A DNA stretch of 64,000 nt from Nipponacmea schrenckii (taxonomy: Eukaryota > Mollusca > Gastropoda > Lottiidae). The first letter of the stretch is position 1, and each line of letters begins with the position of its first letter. The translations under genes and the position numbers were made by a program. The stretch is taken from the NCBI GenBank assembly GCA_030562195.1, contig JAUJPP010000003.1, forward strand, positions 31,936,602 to 32,000,601, given 5' to 3'. Under the pieces are notes generated by a model. The model saw only the letters and a list, made by a program, of their open reading frames with translations, was not told where the DNA came from and ran no database searches. Below, in pieces: positions 45,421 through 57,917 of this stretch.

Positions 45421-48400
45421 TCACGTAACACTTTTATCGGGATTATCTGCCCATTTCTGCCTCTCACCAGAAGACATGAGAAAAAACAATACAGCACCAA
45501 TAGAATAAAACCCAACTGATATATAAAAGACCCATTTCCATTGGTCATCTCCCTAAAACAATATGATTCAAAAACACTATGTCACACACTTAATATTTAT
45601 CTATGAAAATTTATCACATGAAAAAAACGATCTAAAAAAAACTGCCCTGCCGTCACTGCGCTATCTGTTGTCTAGTTTGACACGATAATTCCGTACGATG
45701 TAAAGCAATTTGGCTACTCACATGGATACGTACAATGAATGAACTTGTTATGAAATAAATTAAAGGCCTACCTTGGCAACTATGTACCCTGTTAATGTTG
45801 GACTTAAAATGCCAGGTAAACACGCAATCGTGTTGGCAAAACCCGTCACTAAGCTGGAATACTGCGGAGCAAGATCAAGAGCATTTACACCTGTGCCAGC
45901 TATTGCAAATCCTCCAATGCCAACTGCTAAAGATAATGCGATGATGAATTGTACAATGGTTTGACTGTAACATGCCCACATGATGAATATGATTTGGATC
46001 AGATAAGCTAAAAAAAAAGGATGATTTTTCATTTTACTCGCATTAATCAGAAGATAATTACTATTTAACTAGAAACACCGGAAATTGACGTGATTCGTTT
46101 AGTTTATACAATCGTCTTAATGAATATATCCTGACTTTGATCGATGGAAAAAAATTTCTAAGCCTATGACTTTAGTTACATACATCTCTGTTTACTTACT
46201 TCCGCTGGTAATGAATTTCCTCACTGTTGTTGTACAGATGCCACGGTTTCTCATAAAATCAGCACATGGACCGCCTAACGCAGACGTCACTGCCAATAAA
46301 AGATATGGTAGCGTCGACAAGTAACCAATCTAAATATATATTTATGTTCGTATACCACTGAAAGTTTGGGATGTCTTTTCTTAGTGCTTCATTTAAAGGA
46401 TTGTTTTTGGTGTATCTTTGACAGGTGTATTTGCATGATTCCGGTTCAAATGAATTGGTATTTGTGATATTAAAATTCTATATGAACCACATAAAATTTG
46501 AATGGTGGATATAGAAGCTTCAAGACTAGAAACCACACGAAACAGACTTTGCAATTTTTCTACAGACCCGTAATTACCTTGTGCATGAAGTACGTATACA
46601 CCTTACAAATTGTTTTGTTGTTCTTACCCAGGTGCCTTAATATTAAACTCTATTATAAAGCTCATTGGTTCTTACCAAATGTATATGTTTTGCATATAGA
46701 AAAAAGCAGACTATAGTTTTCTTCATTTGAGGTTGCATAGATTTACCTTTCTGATGTCTGTATTATAAATGCTGTCCATATATGTTGGTAACTCAGTTAT
46801 CCATGTGAATATGCCCCAATTCTCAACAAAAAATCCGATACTAATAGCCCAAACTGGTGCTGAACAAAAAATCTTTCTGTAAGGTGGATTCTGAAAATAA
46901 AATTTCATGTTAAAACTACATAAACATGTTGTCGAAAAGTAGATTTAATTGGAACCTTTTTTTAAAAAAAAAATCTTTGACTTTTACATTGCTGAGTGGA
47001 TTTTCAAGTAATGTTACATGGAAATCTGTAATGCTTAAGTCTAGGTTTGAAACCGAAGTTTCCTACCTCACTTTTGCTCATCCAACCTAGATTATCCTCA
47101 ATATATATTAGCTCTTCTTTTGATATTGATGTATGTTCGGATGGTTTTTCTGTAGTGAGATACACCCAGAATACAAACCAACAAACTTCCAATCCTCCTA
47201 AAAATAAATTTATAAAGCAAAATAATAATTAGAAATAATTAAAAACAATAGATAACTTTAAAATGAATTTAAAATCTACATACTTTTATGGACCCACAAT
47301 TCTCTTTATATGCCAATATTTGTCAGCGATGCAGGACTGACATCGAAAAAGCGTCTAGTCGTTCTCGGGTGGCACAATAAACTGAGGCCCCGTGTGTTAC
47401 AGGCTGTGCACGTTAAAGATCATTTGACAGAATTCGCAAATAGAGTAGGCTAACTTACCTCTGCTAACTGCATAGCGTTGCCCGTTTTATTAAAGAGCAG
47501 AAGGACAATGAAGGAGGTAGTTGTCGAATGCCCAATTCCTGGCAATATTACTTCTATGATAGAGAATCGATGACGTAATTAGAAAGACTCCAATAGTCAA
47601 CAATGATAGTACATTAAAATTGTATACATTTAATTATAAACCTACCAAAGAAATAAAATATTGATGGCCATCTAGCCAGGCTACTAGCCAGTAGACCTCC
47701 TATTGGGAAGCTAATCATGTTACCAAGGAAAGCTCCTGGAACATAAAAAAAAAAAAAAAAACAGTTTTATAGATTGACAAATCCTATGTGTTCCCTTACA
47801 ATTTAAATTGGGTCAACTTGCAGAGATTATCGCCTGTATTTCCATGTCATGATACTTTGCTTCCGTGTAGGTTTATGTTCCTGTTAGACCAAACAATCAT
47901 TTTTATTTTGACCAGTTTCAAAAATCATTTTCCTGCCTTCTCCAGCACTGGTAATTTGCAGAATGTGTTACCCCCATTTTAACTGCTGTGAATTGAAATA
48001 ACGACTTTACCTGAGAAAATAAAACTTGATAATTTTGATTTTTCTTGTGACGGAATCCACTTCGATAACAGTTCCATTATACACGGGAAGGTTGAAGCCT
48101 ACAGTACAGCAAGTTGTAGCAAAGAGGGCCAAGCTGCGTTTACTAGACGCGGTATGCGAAGCGCGGAAGACATCATTCTGATCGCCCCAAGTCATTTTGT
48201 CTTAATTCTTGACGGATTTTGATGAAACTTGATATGAGAGTTTATGATGAACCCCTTTGAAAATCAGCGAAATCGGAAAGTGTTCCGTATGAGTTAGTCC
48301 ACTTTGTTCTTGAAAGCCTCGTAAACACGCCACAATGTGCATTTCTTGACGGATTTTGATGGACTTTGGTGTGAGAGTGTGTTGTAACTCAAGGATAATT

Positions 48401-51400
48401 GCTATTGAAAATCAGCGAAATAGAAAAATATTAAGTATGAGTTATTGCCCTTGTTCGTGAAAACGCGTTCAATTTTAGCTTGTAAACACTCTTGAAAGAA
48501 CAATTCTAAAAGTATTTGGATAAAACTTGCCTTGAGTGTTTGTTATCACCCAAGGATGAATCATATAGAAATTCAGATAAATCTAAAAATATTTAGTATT
48601 AGTTATTGCCCTTGTTTTTGAAAACGTGTTCAATTTTTGGCTCATAAACTATCTACAATTCACAAGAATTAACCCTATTGAAAATAAAAGAATAACGAAG
48701 TATATTTAATATGAATTATTGCCCATGTTCTTTAAAATATGTTCGATTTTTGACTCGTAAACACTCTACAAGGCAGAATTCTTTAACGATGCTGATTTGT
48801 AATCACCAAAGGATAAACCCTACTGAAAATAAGATGAATCAAAAAGTATCTAGTATCAGTTGCTTTTGAAAGCGTGTCAAAATTTAGGTGCAGGTAAATG
48901 TACCTCGTGGTATTTGTACCGCATTCCGTATACACGGTTCCGTTTCCGAGTTCCGCATACCGCCTCTGTTGTAAACGTAGCTTGAAGCCGAATTCAAATG
49001 TACATGAGACCAATTACACCGGGAAACAAATACCTTTGATCTTAATTCATAATATTGATGATTGAAGTGTATTTTTGTTAAAAAAAAGTAAAGGTCATAT
49101 TTTATATGAAATTATGCAAACCAAACGATTTATATATTTGGGGTAAATGATACTTGGTCGCATTCCATTGTCAAGAAACAAGATAATATAGATCATTTTT
49201 ACTTACCTCACCAAAGCCCTGAATAAATCTCAGAACCAAATATACCGTTACATTCCATTGTGCTATCAATGGCGTAAATAACATCGTTATGCCTATTAAC
49301 AATTGGCCACAGCCAAGAAAATATTTACCACCATATTTGTGACTCAACCAACCTGAAATTATATAGAAAGGTATTAATATAAGTAAGTTGGCTCTACCAA
49401 AACAAAATGTATTGCCCCTACGAAAAATTTCTGACTACCGACCAATTTCTTAACTTCAAATAAGACCATACCAAATTGCCCCTCCAGAAATACAACTTCG
49501 AACAAGACTGACTACAATCAAGGGCAATCAAATCGAAAGCTATATGTTTCGATTCTTTGAGCGAGATAATCGCTATTTGTGATCTGAAAACATTTCTGAA
49601 TTCATGTACTTCGAAATTACAATCAAAAGATTTATTATAATTTATGCCAACAAATCATAAATTGGGCTGACATTATGAAGTTTAGTAATAATGTAGAATT
49701 CGTTCTCTCAAAGTGAACAGTACATAGAAGAGGTTGAATTAAATATCTTGAATGTGGTGTTGCAAAATACTTTTCAGTCACGGCCTACGTTACGTCGATT
49801 CTGATCGGCGTGTTACAGTCTTTACTCGTAATTCTAGTCCACCAAGCTAAGAGGTTTGGCCAAGGAACAACTGGTAGGATCCTTAACTGTGAATCTAAGT
49901 TGTTATCCTTGTATTTTGTCCATTCTAACATCAGAAAAGATGAATGAATTAATACATCTATACTACATATTAACATGACAAAAACCTTAAAATGTTTAAA
50001 CTTGGCAAAAACGAATCTTTATTCATTAGTTGGCTTATACCTGAGGTAAAAACAATGCGACAGAATCAATCTTTAATCTAATAAATCCAAAAGCTTTCAG
50101 TACGTAGTTACACGGAAATTGTAAGAATTTCTCGTTACATAAGTATTATTTGTGAGTTGGGAGCCGCGGTGGCTCAGTGGGTTAGACGCTTGCTTGCTAA
50201 CCTGAAGGTCCAGGGTTCAATCCCGGCAAAGGTCGAGATGAACTTTCGGATTTTTCAGCACGGTTTCCCCTTGTCAGTGATGCAGATCGGAGGGACTGAC
50301 AAGGAAAAGGCGTCTCGTCGTTCGGATGGGACAATAAACCGAGGCCATGTGTGCTACAGGCTGTGCACGTTAAAGATCCCTCGACAGTTGGAAATCGCAA
50401 AAAGAGTAGGCTAATGCCGCTGTCCTCGCAAAATTTCCCTCATTGCACACTGCATGGCGTTGCCCGTCTTCATTAGCCCATAAGGTGCAGAAGAGTAGGA
50501 CGTAAAACTCCATTCATTTCATTATTTGTGAGTTGCTATTGAAGCAGTATGGATTTGAAGTATCATTGAGAATTTATATTTCCCATGTTATAGACTGCCT
50601 TTATTGCCCTTTTTGAAGTCCGTCCTCCTTGTATTCAGGTTCGAGACTGCCATTGCCCTTCTGGATATATTATGGGCATGCTTGTTTTATCTACATTGCT
50701 CGTGGAAAGATTTCTTCTTTTAATGAATACCAAATAATGTGTAGAACTTACCATTTGACTGCAAGCAGTAAGTTTCTACTTACTTAAAGGCATTTGTGCG
50801 ATAATTCCACCATAATATGGCATTGATAATAATAGTCCTTGAAGTGGTAAATCCCAATTCACATCAGCGTTCTTAGAAAAAAAACATAATTTATTTCATG
50901 ACTGTGTACATATTGGCATTTCACCGATCAAGAAAGTATAAGGGAACACACTCATAATACTAGTATACAAAATAAATAAAGATAGCTTGCCAGGCAAGGT
51001 AACATACGCCCACTGGCAGCATTGAATTTGAAAAATAAATTGAGCAATGACTCAAAAACATTCACTAAATGGATATTTTAGTCAAGGGCAAAAACTAAAA
51101 AACTGTTCATGGAAAATCGTCAAATTAAAACATGACCGCCATCTTATCTAAACTCATACCAAGTTTCATCAAATCTATTAAAAAATTGTAGCTTATTTTG
51201 CACCCACAAATATTTTTGACGCAATATTACTAAGTCAAGGGCAATAAATCAATAAACCATTCGTTAAAAAATTCAAACTTGACTAATGTCTTATCTATTC
51301 TAATGCTTACACCAAGTTCCATCAAAATCTTTTGAAAATTAATTAGGGTGGTGAATGGCTCAGTGGTTAGCGAGTTGGACTGTCGTCTGCTAGGCGACTA

Positions 51401-54400
51401 GGTGCCGTGGGTTCGAATCCCGATCGGTGCGAGGAAATAAAAATTAGGTCTGATTCCTAGGCCCGTGCTTTCCCGGAACTACGAGATAGTAGTTTCCACC
51501 CCTCTATCAAAACAGTTCATTAAAAAACTGTCAAATTCAAAATTGACTGAGTAAAATCAATTTCAATGCTCACACCAAGTTTCATGAAAATCCTCTGAAA
51601 ATTGGAGGATTTATTGCATCGAAACTAAAAAAAAATTGCCAAATTCAAACTCGACTGCTGTCTTATCAATTCCAATGCTCACACCAAGTTTCATCAAAAT
51701 CCATTGAAAATTATAGCTTCTATTGAACCCACAATAAAATTTTGATGCAATCTTACTAAGTCAAGGGCAATAACTAAAAAACTGTTCATCTAAAAATCTT
51801 CAAATTCGAACTTGACCGTCGTCTTATTAATTCCAATGCTCACACCAACTTTCATTTAAATCCATTGAAAATTGTAGCTTCTATTTTGTCTACAACAAAT
51901 ATAGAGGCAGGGGCAATAACACCAAAACCGTTTATCGAAAAATCGTCCAAATCAAACTTGACTGCCGTCTTATCAATACCAATGCTTATACCAAGTTTCA
52001 TTAAAATCCATAGAAAATTGTAGCTTCTATAGTGTCTACAACAAATGTTGACGGACCGACAGACGGACGGACAGGGGCAACGACAATATACGTCCACATA
52101 TTCATGTTGGCGTATAAAAATCTGTTCATTCGATAATTCCCATACATGCAGTTTCATTAAGATTGGATGAAAACTTTAGCCTCTATAGTGGATACAACCC
52201 AAATTTGACGCGTTTTTACTAAGTCAAGGGCAATAACTCAAAATCCGTTCATTCGATATTTCCATTTTCGAACTTGACTGAGATCTGATCAATATATACA
52301 TGTTTACCAAGTTTCATTAAGATCGGATAAAAACTGTAGCCTCTATCATGGATACAACCCAAATTTGACGCGTTTTTACTAAGTCAAGGGCAATAACTCA
52401 AAAAACGTTCATTCGATAGTTTCCATTTTTGAACTTGACCGAGATATCATAAATATATACATGTATACCAAGTTTCATTAAGATCGTATAAAAACTGTAG
52501 TCTCTATTGTGGATACAACCCAAATTTGATGCTTTTTTACTAAGTCAAGTGCAATAACTCAAAATCCGTTGATGCGATAATTTCCATTTTTGAACTTGAC
52601 CGAGATATCATCAATATATACATGTATACCAAGTTTCATTAAGATCGGATAAAAATTGTAGCCTCTATCGTGGATACGACCCATATTTGACGCGTTTTTA
52701 CTTAGTCAAGGGCAATAACTCAAAATCCGTTGATTCGATAGTTTTCATTTTCAAACTTGACCGAGATATGCTTAATATATACATGTATACCAAGTTTCAT
52801 TAAGATCGGATAAAAACTGTAGCCTCTATCGTGGATACAACCCAAATTTGACGCGTTTTTACTAAGTCAAGGGCAATAACTCAAAAAACGTTCATTCGAT
52901 AGTTTCCATTTTTGAACTTGACCGAGATATCATAAATATATACATGTATACCAAGTTTCATTAAGATCGTATAAAAACTGTAGTCTCTATTGTGGATACA
53001 ACCCAAATTTGATGCTTTTTTACTAAGTCAAGTGCAATAACTCAAAAGCCGTTCATGCGATAATTTCCATTTTCGAACTTGACCGAGATATCATCACTAT
53101 ATACATGTGTACCAAGTTTCATTAAGATCGGCTAAAAACTGTAGCCTCTATCGTGGATACAACAAATGTGGACGGACGGACGGACGGACGGACAGGGGCG
53201 ACGGCAATATACGTCCACATTTCCATGTGGGCGTATAAAAATTGACCTACGAGCGTTCATTAATAGATATAAGAGAACATGTCAGAGAAATAAAGTCAGA
53301 ACTAAAAAACTTCCAGATTCTAGAGCGAAATTTTAACTTTGCTTCGGCAACACTGAAATGAGTGAGTCGAATGTCCGAAGGATTCAATCCTTGTACGTGT
53401 CCAGATATACCTTCATATTATTCCACCAATTTAACCCTCGTTTGAATTAGGCAATTAAACGGAACATTCTACTGATATGTATGTTAAAAATCATGTACAG
53501 TTGCATATCGAAAATTGCCTCTCTTTGCATGCTCTGTGATGTTGTATCTGTCGCTATTTATCCAGGTATGTCTAGACTAGTAGGACGTAAAACTCCTTTT
53601 CATCTCTAGTAGTTTTTATCGTGTTCGTTCAGGTTTCATAGAGGTATGTATCAAGAAAGAATTGTATACCCACCAGACTCTTAGACGTTATATTCGTGTA
53701 CGCGAACCCACCACCTGTCATTGGTACTATGGCAACACTTAAAATTGTTTTAGATGAATATGCCAAAACTGAAAGTAAAGACATTTTTGAAATTATACTA
53801 CATATGTATATGGTTTTTAAAACGTTACTGACAGAAAAAACAACCAATCATCACTAACAGAATTATTGTATCTATTATAAGTATGCATTTACCAAAAGGC
53901 AGAGATTTAGAAAACACTTTTCGCGGGGAAGAAATTTGCAAACTTTAATTTCCAAAAAAGTAACGAATGAAGTGGAATGAATTATTCAACCTACCAACCT
54001 ATTTTATTCTAGGCTCTCTAGTTTCATTAAAAACTGTCAAGAATTGTACCTAATAACAACTCATTAAATATTTTTCGGTATTTTTATGATTTGCAATAGG
54101 GTTCACCCTTAATAATATTTTGATATTTTTAGTTCTTAATAAGGCTCATTCTTGGTTGATATTAAACAATTTCAGCGAGTTTTGTCAAAAAGGAATGTTT
54201 AGAGTGTTCACAAGCCAAAAGTTGAAAGCGTTTTTGAAAACAGGCGCAATAAATGACACTAAATATTTTTCGATTTATCTGATTTTCAATAGGGTTTATC
54301 CTTGTGAGAAAACAAATACTAAAACCAAGTTTCATCAAAATCCATTCAAAATTGTTCTTTCTAGAGTGTTTGCGAGTTAAATTGAACGCGTTTTCAAAAA

Positions 54401-56441
54401 CAAGGTCAATAACTTGTACTAAATATATTTGGATTTTCAATAGGGTTCATCCTTGGGAGACAACAAATACTCCAGCTAAGTTACATCAAAATCCATTACA
54501 AATTGTTCTTTCTAGAGTCTTTACAAGCTAAAATTGAACGCTTTTCAAGAACAAGGGCTATAACTTACACTAAATATATTTCTATTTATTTGATTTATAA
54601 TAGGGTTCATCCTTGGGTAAAAACAAATACTCAAGCCAAAGTTAATCAAAATCCATTAAGAATAGTTCTTTCTAGAGTGTTTACAAGCTAAAATTGAATG
54701 CGTTTTCAAGAACAAGGGCAGTAACTCATACTAAAAAATTTTTCAATCTAGCTGATTTTCAATAGGGTTCATCCTTGAGTTATAACACACTCTCACACCA
54801 AGTTTCATCAAATTCATCAAGAATTGTGCCATGTAGAGTGTTTACGAGGCAAAAATCGAACGCGTTTAAAAGAACAAGGGCACTAATTCATATTAGATAT
54901 ATTTTGATATTTTTAATTTTCAATTAGGCTCATCCCTTGCGATATCCAACAATTTCAGTGAGATTTGTCAACATAGGTCATGAATTGTACCTTCTAGAGT
55001 GTTTATTAGCCAAAAAGTTAAACCCGTTTTCAAACACAAGGGCAATAACTGACACTAAATATATTTCGATTTATTTGATTTTCAATAAGGTTCATCCTTG
55101 GGTAAAAACAAATACTCAAGCCAAGTTTTATCAAAATCCATTAAGAATTGTTCTTTCTAGAGTGCTTACAAGCTAAAATTGAACGCGTTTTCAAACACAA
55201 GGGCAATAACTGATATTAAATATTTTTCGATTTAAATGAATTTCAATAGGGTTCATCCTTAGGTGATTACTCATGCCAAGTTATGTCAAAATTGCTCAAG
55301 AATTGTGACTTGTAGAGTGTTTACAAGGCAAAAATCCAACACATTTTATAGAACAAGGGCAATAATTCCTATTAAATATATTTCGATATGTGCTATTTTC
55401 AAAAGGGTTCATTCTTTGGTGATATTAAACAATTTCAGCAAGTTTCGTCAAAATCGGTCAATAACTGTGCTTTGTAGAGTGTTTACAAGCTAAAAATTGA
55501 ACGCGTTTTCAAAAACAAGGGCAATAACTGATATTAATTTTTTTTCGATTTGACTGGTTTTCAATAGGCTTCATCCTTGGGTGATAACAAATACTCAGGC
55601 CAAGTTTCATTAAAATCCATTAAAAATTGTTCTCTCAAGAGTGTTTACAATCTAAAATTGAACGCGATTTCAAGAACAAGGGTAATAACTCATACTAAAT
55701 GTTTTTCGATTTCGCTGATTTTCGATAGGGTTTATCCTTGAGTTATAACATACTCTCACACCAAGTTTCATCAAAATCGGTCAAGAATTGCACTTTGTAG
55801 AGTGTTTACGAGCCATTCAAGAACAAGGGCACAAACTCATACTAATTTTTTTCCGATTTCGCTGATTTTCAATAGGCTTCATCCTTGCGTGATCATAAAC
55901 ACTCATATTAAGTTTCATCTAAATTCGTCCAGAATTACACCGTGTAGAGTGTTTACGAGCAATTGTGGACGGACGGACGGACCGACGGACGGACGGACGG
56001 ACGGACGGACCGACGGACCGACGGACGGACGGACCGACGGACGGACGGACGGACGGACGGACGGACGGACGGACGGATGTGGGTGACGACAATATACGCC
56101 CCCCATTTCATGTGGGCGTATAAAAATGACAACCCTTATGTTTGTATTTCTTTCAACGCAAAGTCAATCTAAAACTACTGCGATTGTTTGGAAGATTTTA
56201 ATCAAATTCACATGGAAATTATTGATTAATTTTATCATTAATTTTATTTCTTTTCTATTTTCCCCAAAATAGTTCTGTTTTAATCTTAAAACTTACCAAA
56301 TCCTAGAAAACCCATGAAGACAAATATATATCGCTTAGGTATATAACACTTAGAATCGGGAACATCTGCAGCACTCTTGTTCTTTGGTTCTGTGTATGAA
56401 TTTCGATTTTCTTTGAGTTTTTTAGAGTATTTTTCGTCCAT
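45421..56441 (-). CDS. SLC17A5-like: SLC17 family (sialin-like) anion transporter, copy B, 11 exons
   Basis: Coding exons in order: 56,297-56,441, 53,674-53,768, 50,784-50,871, 49,207-49,352, 48,011-48,098, 47,646-47,735, 47,067-47,197, 46,747-46,890, 46,200-46,329, 45,772-46,007 and 45,421-45,552. Each exon has the same length as in copy A, with all GT-AG sites kept and no stop or frameshift: 474 residues. Differences from A that I counted: T24A, L34I, D72Y, R89P, V104I, F122L, V150L, I184F, Y190F, V191L, R301S, I398L, M407T, Y415C, F416L, S430A. The TM4 Arg and Glu (R151, E158), the NIT glycosylation site and the LAPQYSS segment remain. Introns 1 and 2 are lengthened by repeat insertions. 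A possible poly(A) signal is the complement of 45,397-45,402. Probably functional; substrate unknown. Confidence 0.9.
47325..47520 (+). mobile_element. SINE remnant in SLC17-B intron, counterpart of 19,600-19,775
   Basis: GCGTCTAGTCGTTCTCGGG, CACAATAAACTGAGGCCCC, ACAGGCTGTGCACGTTAAAG and GAGTAGGCTAACTTACCTC, then CATAGCGTTGCCCGTTTTAT. It retains about 40 bp of SINE 3' sequence lost from the unit A copy. Confidence 0.7.
48190..48890 (+). repeat. ~160-bp family repeats inside SLC17-B intron 4
   Basis: Counterpart of 20,470-21,220 with the same unit order (TTGACGGATTTTGATGAA; GTTATCACCCAAGGATGAAT). The right part differs: unit B continues with a further unit (TAAACACTCTACAAGGCAGA) and lacks the GGGCGTA end. 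Confidence 0.7.
50145..50535 (+). mobile_element. full-length tRNA-derived SINE with 15-bp target duplications
   Basis: The body is 50,160-50,520 (361 bp). The direct repeat ATTATTTGTGAGTTG occurs at 50,145-50,159 and 50,521-50,535. The head has a pol III A box (GTGGCTCAGTGGGTTAGACG) and B box (GGTTCAATCCC). The body includes GGGACAATAAACCGAGGCC, CTGTGCACGTTAAAGATCCC and GCATGGCGTTGCCCGTC, and ends AGTAGGACGTAAAACTCCAT, then TCATTTC. Unit A at about 22,584-22,600 has the same target sequence once, uninterrupted: a clean empty site. Non-coding, spread by LINE machinery. Reading frames across it are incidental. Confidence 0.93.
50978..53240 (-). mobile_element. ATACGCCCAC element, complete reverse copy in SLC17-B intron 2, with nested insertions
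   Basis: Left: AAAGATAGCTTGCCAGGCAAGG then ACATACGCCCACTGGCAGC (3' end in reverse). Right: GACGGACGGACAGGGGCGACGG, ACGTCCACATTTCCATGTGG, GCGTATAAAA (5' end in reverse). The interior has more than ten ~160-bp units. A second internal 5' end (GACGGACAGGGGCAACG, then CGTATAAAAA at about 52,040-52,118) shows two elements joined or nested. Unit A has an empty site near 23,048 (ATACAATAAAAATTGACC). No protein is encoded. Confidence 0.85.
51343..51505 (+). mobile_element. second tRNA-derived SINE type nested in the element
   Basis: A box-like GAATGGCTCAGTGGTTAGCG and B box GGGTTCGAATCCCGATCGG, then GAGGAAATAAAAATTAGGTC, TTTCCCGGAACTACGAG and CCACCCCTCTATC. It splits a 160-bp repeat unit, so it inserted after the host element. 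The head does not fold as a standard tRNA acceptor stem, so this is not a tRNA gene. Confidence 0.7.
53335..53605 (+). mobile_element. old SINE remnant, counterpart of 23,105-23,400
   Basis: GAATGTCCGAAGGATTCAATCC keeps only part of the B box region; the tail AGTAGGACGTAAAACTCC is present. The lost GTCCA in the B box makes it less intact than the unit A copy. Confidence 0.55.
53966..56126 (-). mobile_element. second ~160-bp-unit element, in SLC17-B intron 1, absent from unit A
   Basis: About twelve units with a period near 161 bp (AAGGGCAATAACTGA at 55,039 and 55,200). They share TTCAATAGGGTTCATCCTTG, CAAGTTTCATCAAAATCC and AATTGAACGCGTTTTCAA. The right end has a long GGAC/CGGAC microsatellite (55,970-56,078), GTGACGACAATATACGCC and GTGGGCGTATAAAAA. 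The unit A intron lacks it (compare 23,760-23,870). All frames inside are repeat artefacts. Confidence 0.8.
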
Positions 56442-56719
56442 TGTTCGAGACAGCTATATGTCTTTCCGATGTAATAAGTAAAATTAATTAAAGTGTCCCA
56501 TACACGCTCAAATTTGTTTGATGGTTTGATTAAATATGTTTGACACAATTTTTTTTTGATAGATTTTTAATAGTGTATGGGCGTGAATGATGGTTAAAAA
56601 ATATTGATATCAAATGATAAAAGCTTGTAGATATATTGTATTGGAACTATGTCAAATTCACTCTTAGCAATTAGAAGATTGGAACTGTGTTAAATTAACA
56701 CAGGATTGGATTATTGGAA

Positions 56720-57917
56720 CAGTCAAATTTCACTTTCACAAGCACAGGATTTGAGCAATACAAAATTCACTTTCACAAGCACGGAATGAGAGAAATATCA
56801 TAATTATCGTTCACAAACACGGAATTAGAGAAATATCAAAATTCACTTTCACAAGCACAGGATTTGAGCAAAATAAAATGTACTTTCACAAGCACGGAAT
56901 GAGAGAAATATCTAAACCGTCACAAACACGGAATATCAAAATTCACGTTCACAAACATGGAATTAGAGAAATATCAAAATTCACTTTCACAAGCACGGAA
57001 TTAGAGAAATATCAAAATTCACATTCACAAACACGGAATTAGAGATATATCAAAATTCACGTATACAAACACGGAATTAGAGAAATATCAAAATTCACTT
57101 TCACAAGCACGGGATTTGAGCAATGCAAAATTCACGTTCACAAACACGGAATTAGAGAAATATCAAAATTCACGTTCACAAACACGGAATTAGAGAAATA
57201 TCAAAATTCGCGTTCACAAACACGGAATTAGAGAAATATCAAAATTCACTTTCACAAGCACGGGATTTGAGCAATTTAAAATTCACTTTCACAAGCACGG
57301 AATGAGAGAAATATCAAAATTCACGTTCACAAACATGGAATTAGAGAAATATCAAAATTCACTTTCACAAGCACGGAATTAGAAAAATATCAAAATTCAC
57401 ATTCACAAACACGTAATTAGAGAAAAATCAAAATTCACGTATACAAACACGGAATTAGAGAAATATCAATGTTCACTTTCACAAGCACAGGATTTGAGCA
57501 ATGCAAAATTCACGTTCACAAACACGGAATTAGAGAAATATCAAAATTCACGTTCACAAACACGGAATTAGAGAAATATCAAAATTCACATTCACAAACA
57601 CGGAATTAGAGAAATATCAAAATTCACGTATACAAACACGGAATTAGAGAAATATCAAAATTCACTTTCACAAACACGGAATTAGAGAAATATCAAAATT
57701 CACGTTCACAAACACGGAATTAGAGAAATATCAAAATTCGCGTTCACAAACACGGAATTAGAGAAATATCTAAACGGTCACAAACACGGGATTTGAGCAA
57801 TGCAAACTTCACGTTCACAAACAAGGAATTAGAGAAATATCAAGTTCACGTTCACAAACACGGAATTAGAGATATATCAAAATTCACTTTCACAAGCACA
57901 GGCTTTGAGCAATGCAA
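56720..57917 (+). repeat. 38-bp minisatellite, unit B array (~31 copies)
   Basis: Same unit as 24,430-24,878 (AAATTCACGTTCACAAACAC, GGAATTAGAGAAATATC), with the interspersed variant ending GATTTGAGCAATGCAAAATT. It has higher-order structure: blocks of several units recur in the same order. The array ends directly at sequence matching 27,075 of unit A, so it abuts the breakpoint of the deletion that removed the exon 2 copy. Confidence 0.9.

Noticed and set aside
51350..51430. A genuine tRNA gene
   Set aside because: A and B boxes are present, but no standard acceptor stem or anticodon arm pairs, and a non-tRNA body follows; it is a SINE head.
55802..56172. Frames encoding Arg/Thr/Asp/Gly or Val/Arg/Pro/Ser repeats
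   Set aside because: They come from the GGAC/GTCC microsatellite at the end of the ATACGCCCAC elements; the same happens at 7,845-7,900 and 34,075-34,120.
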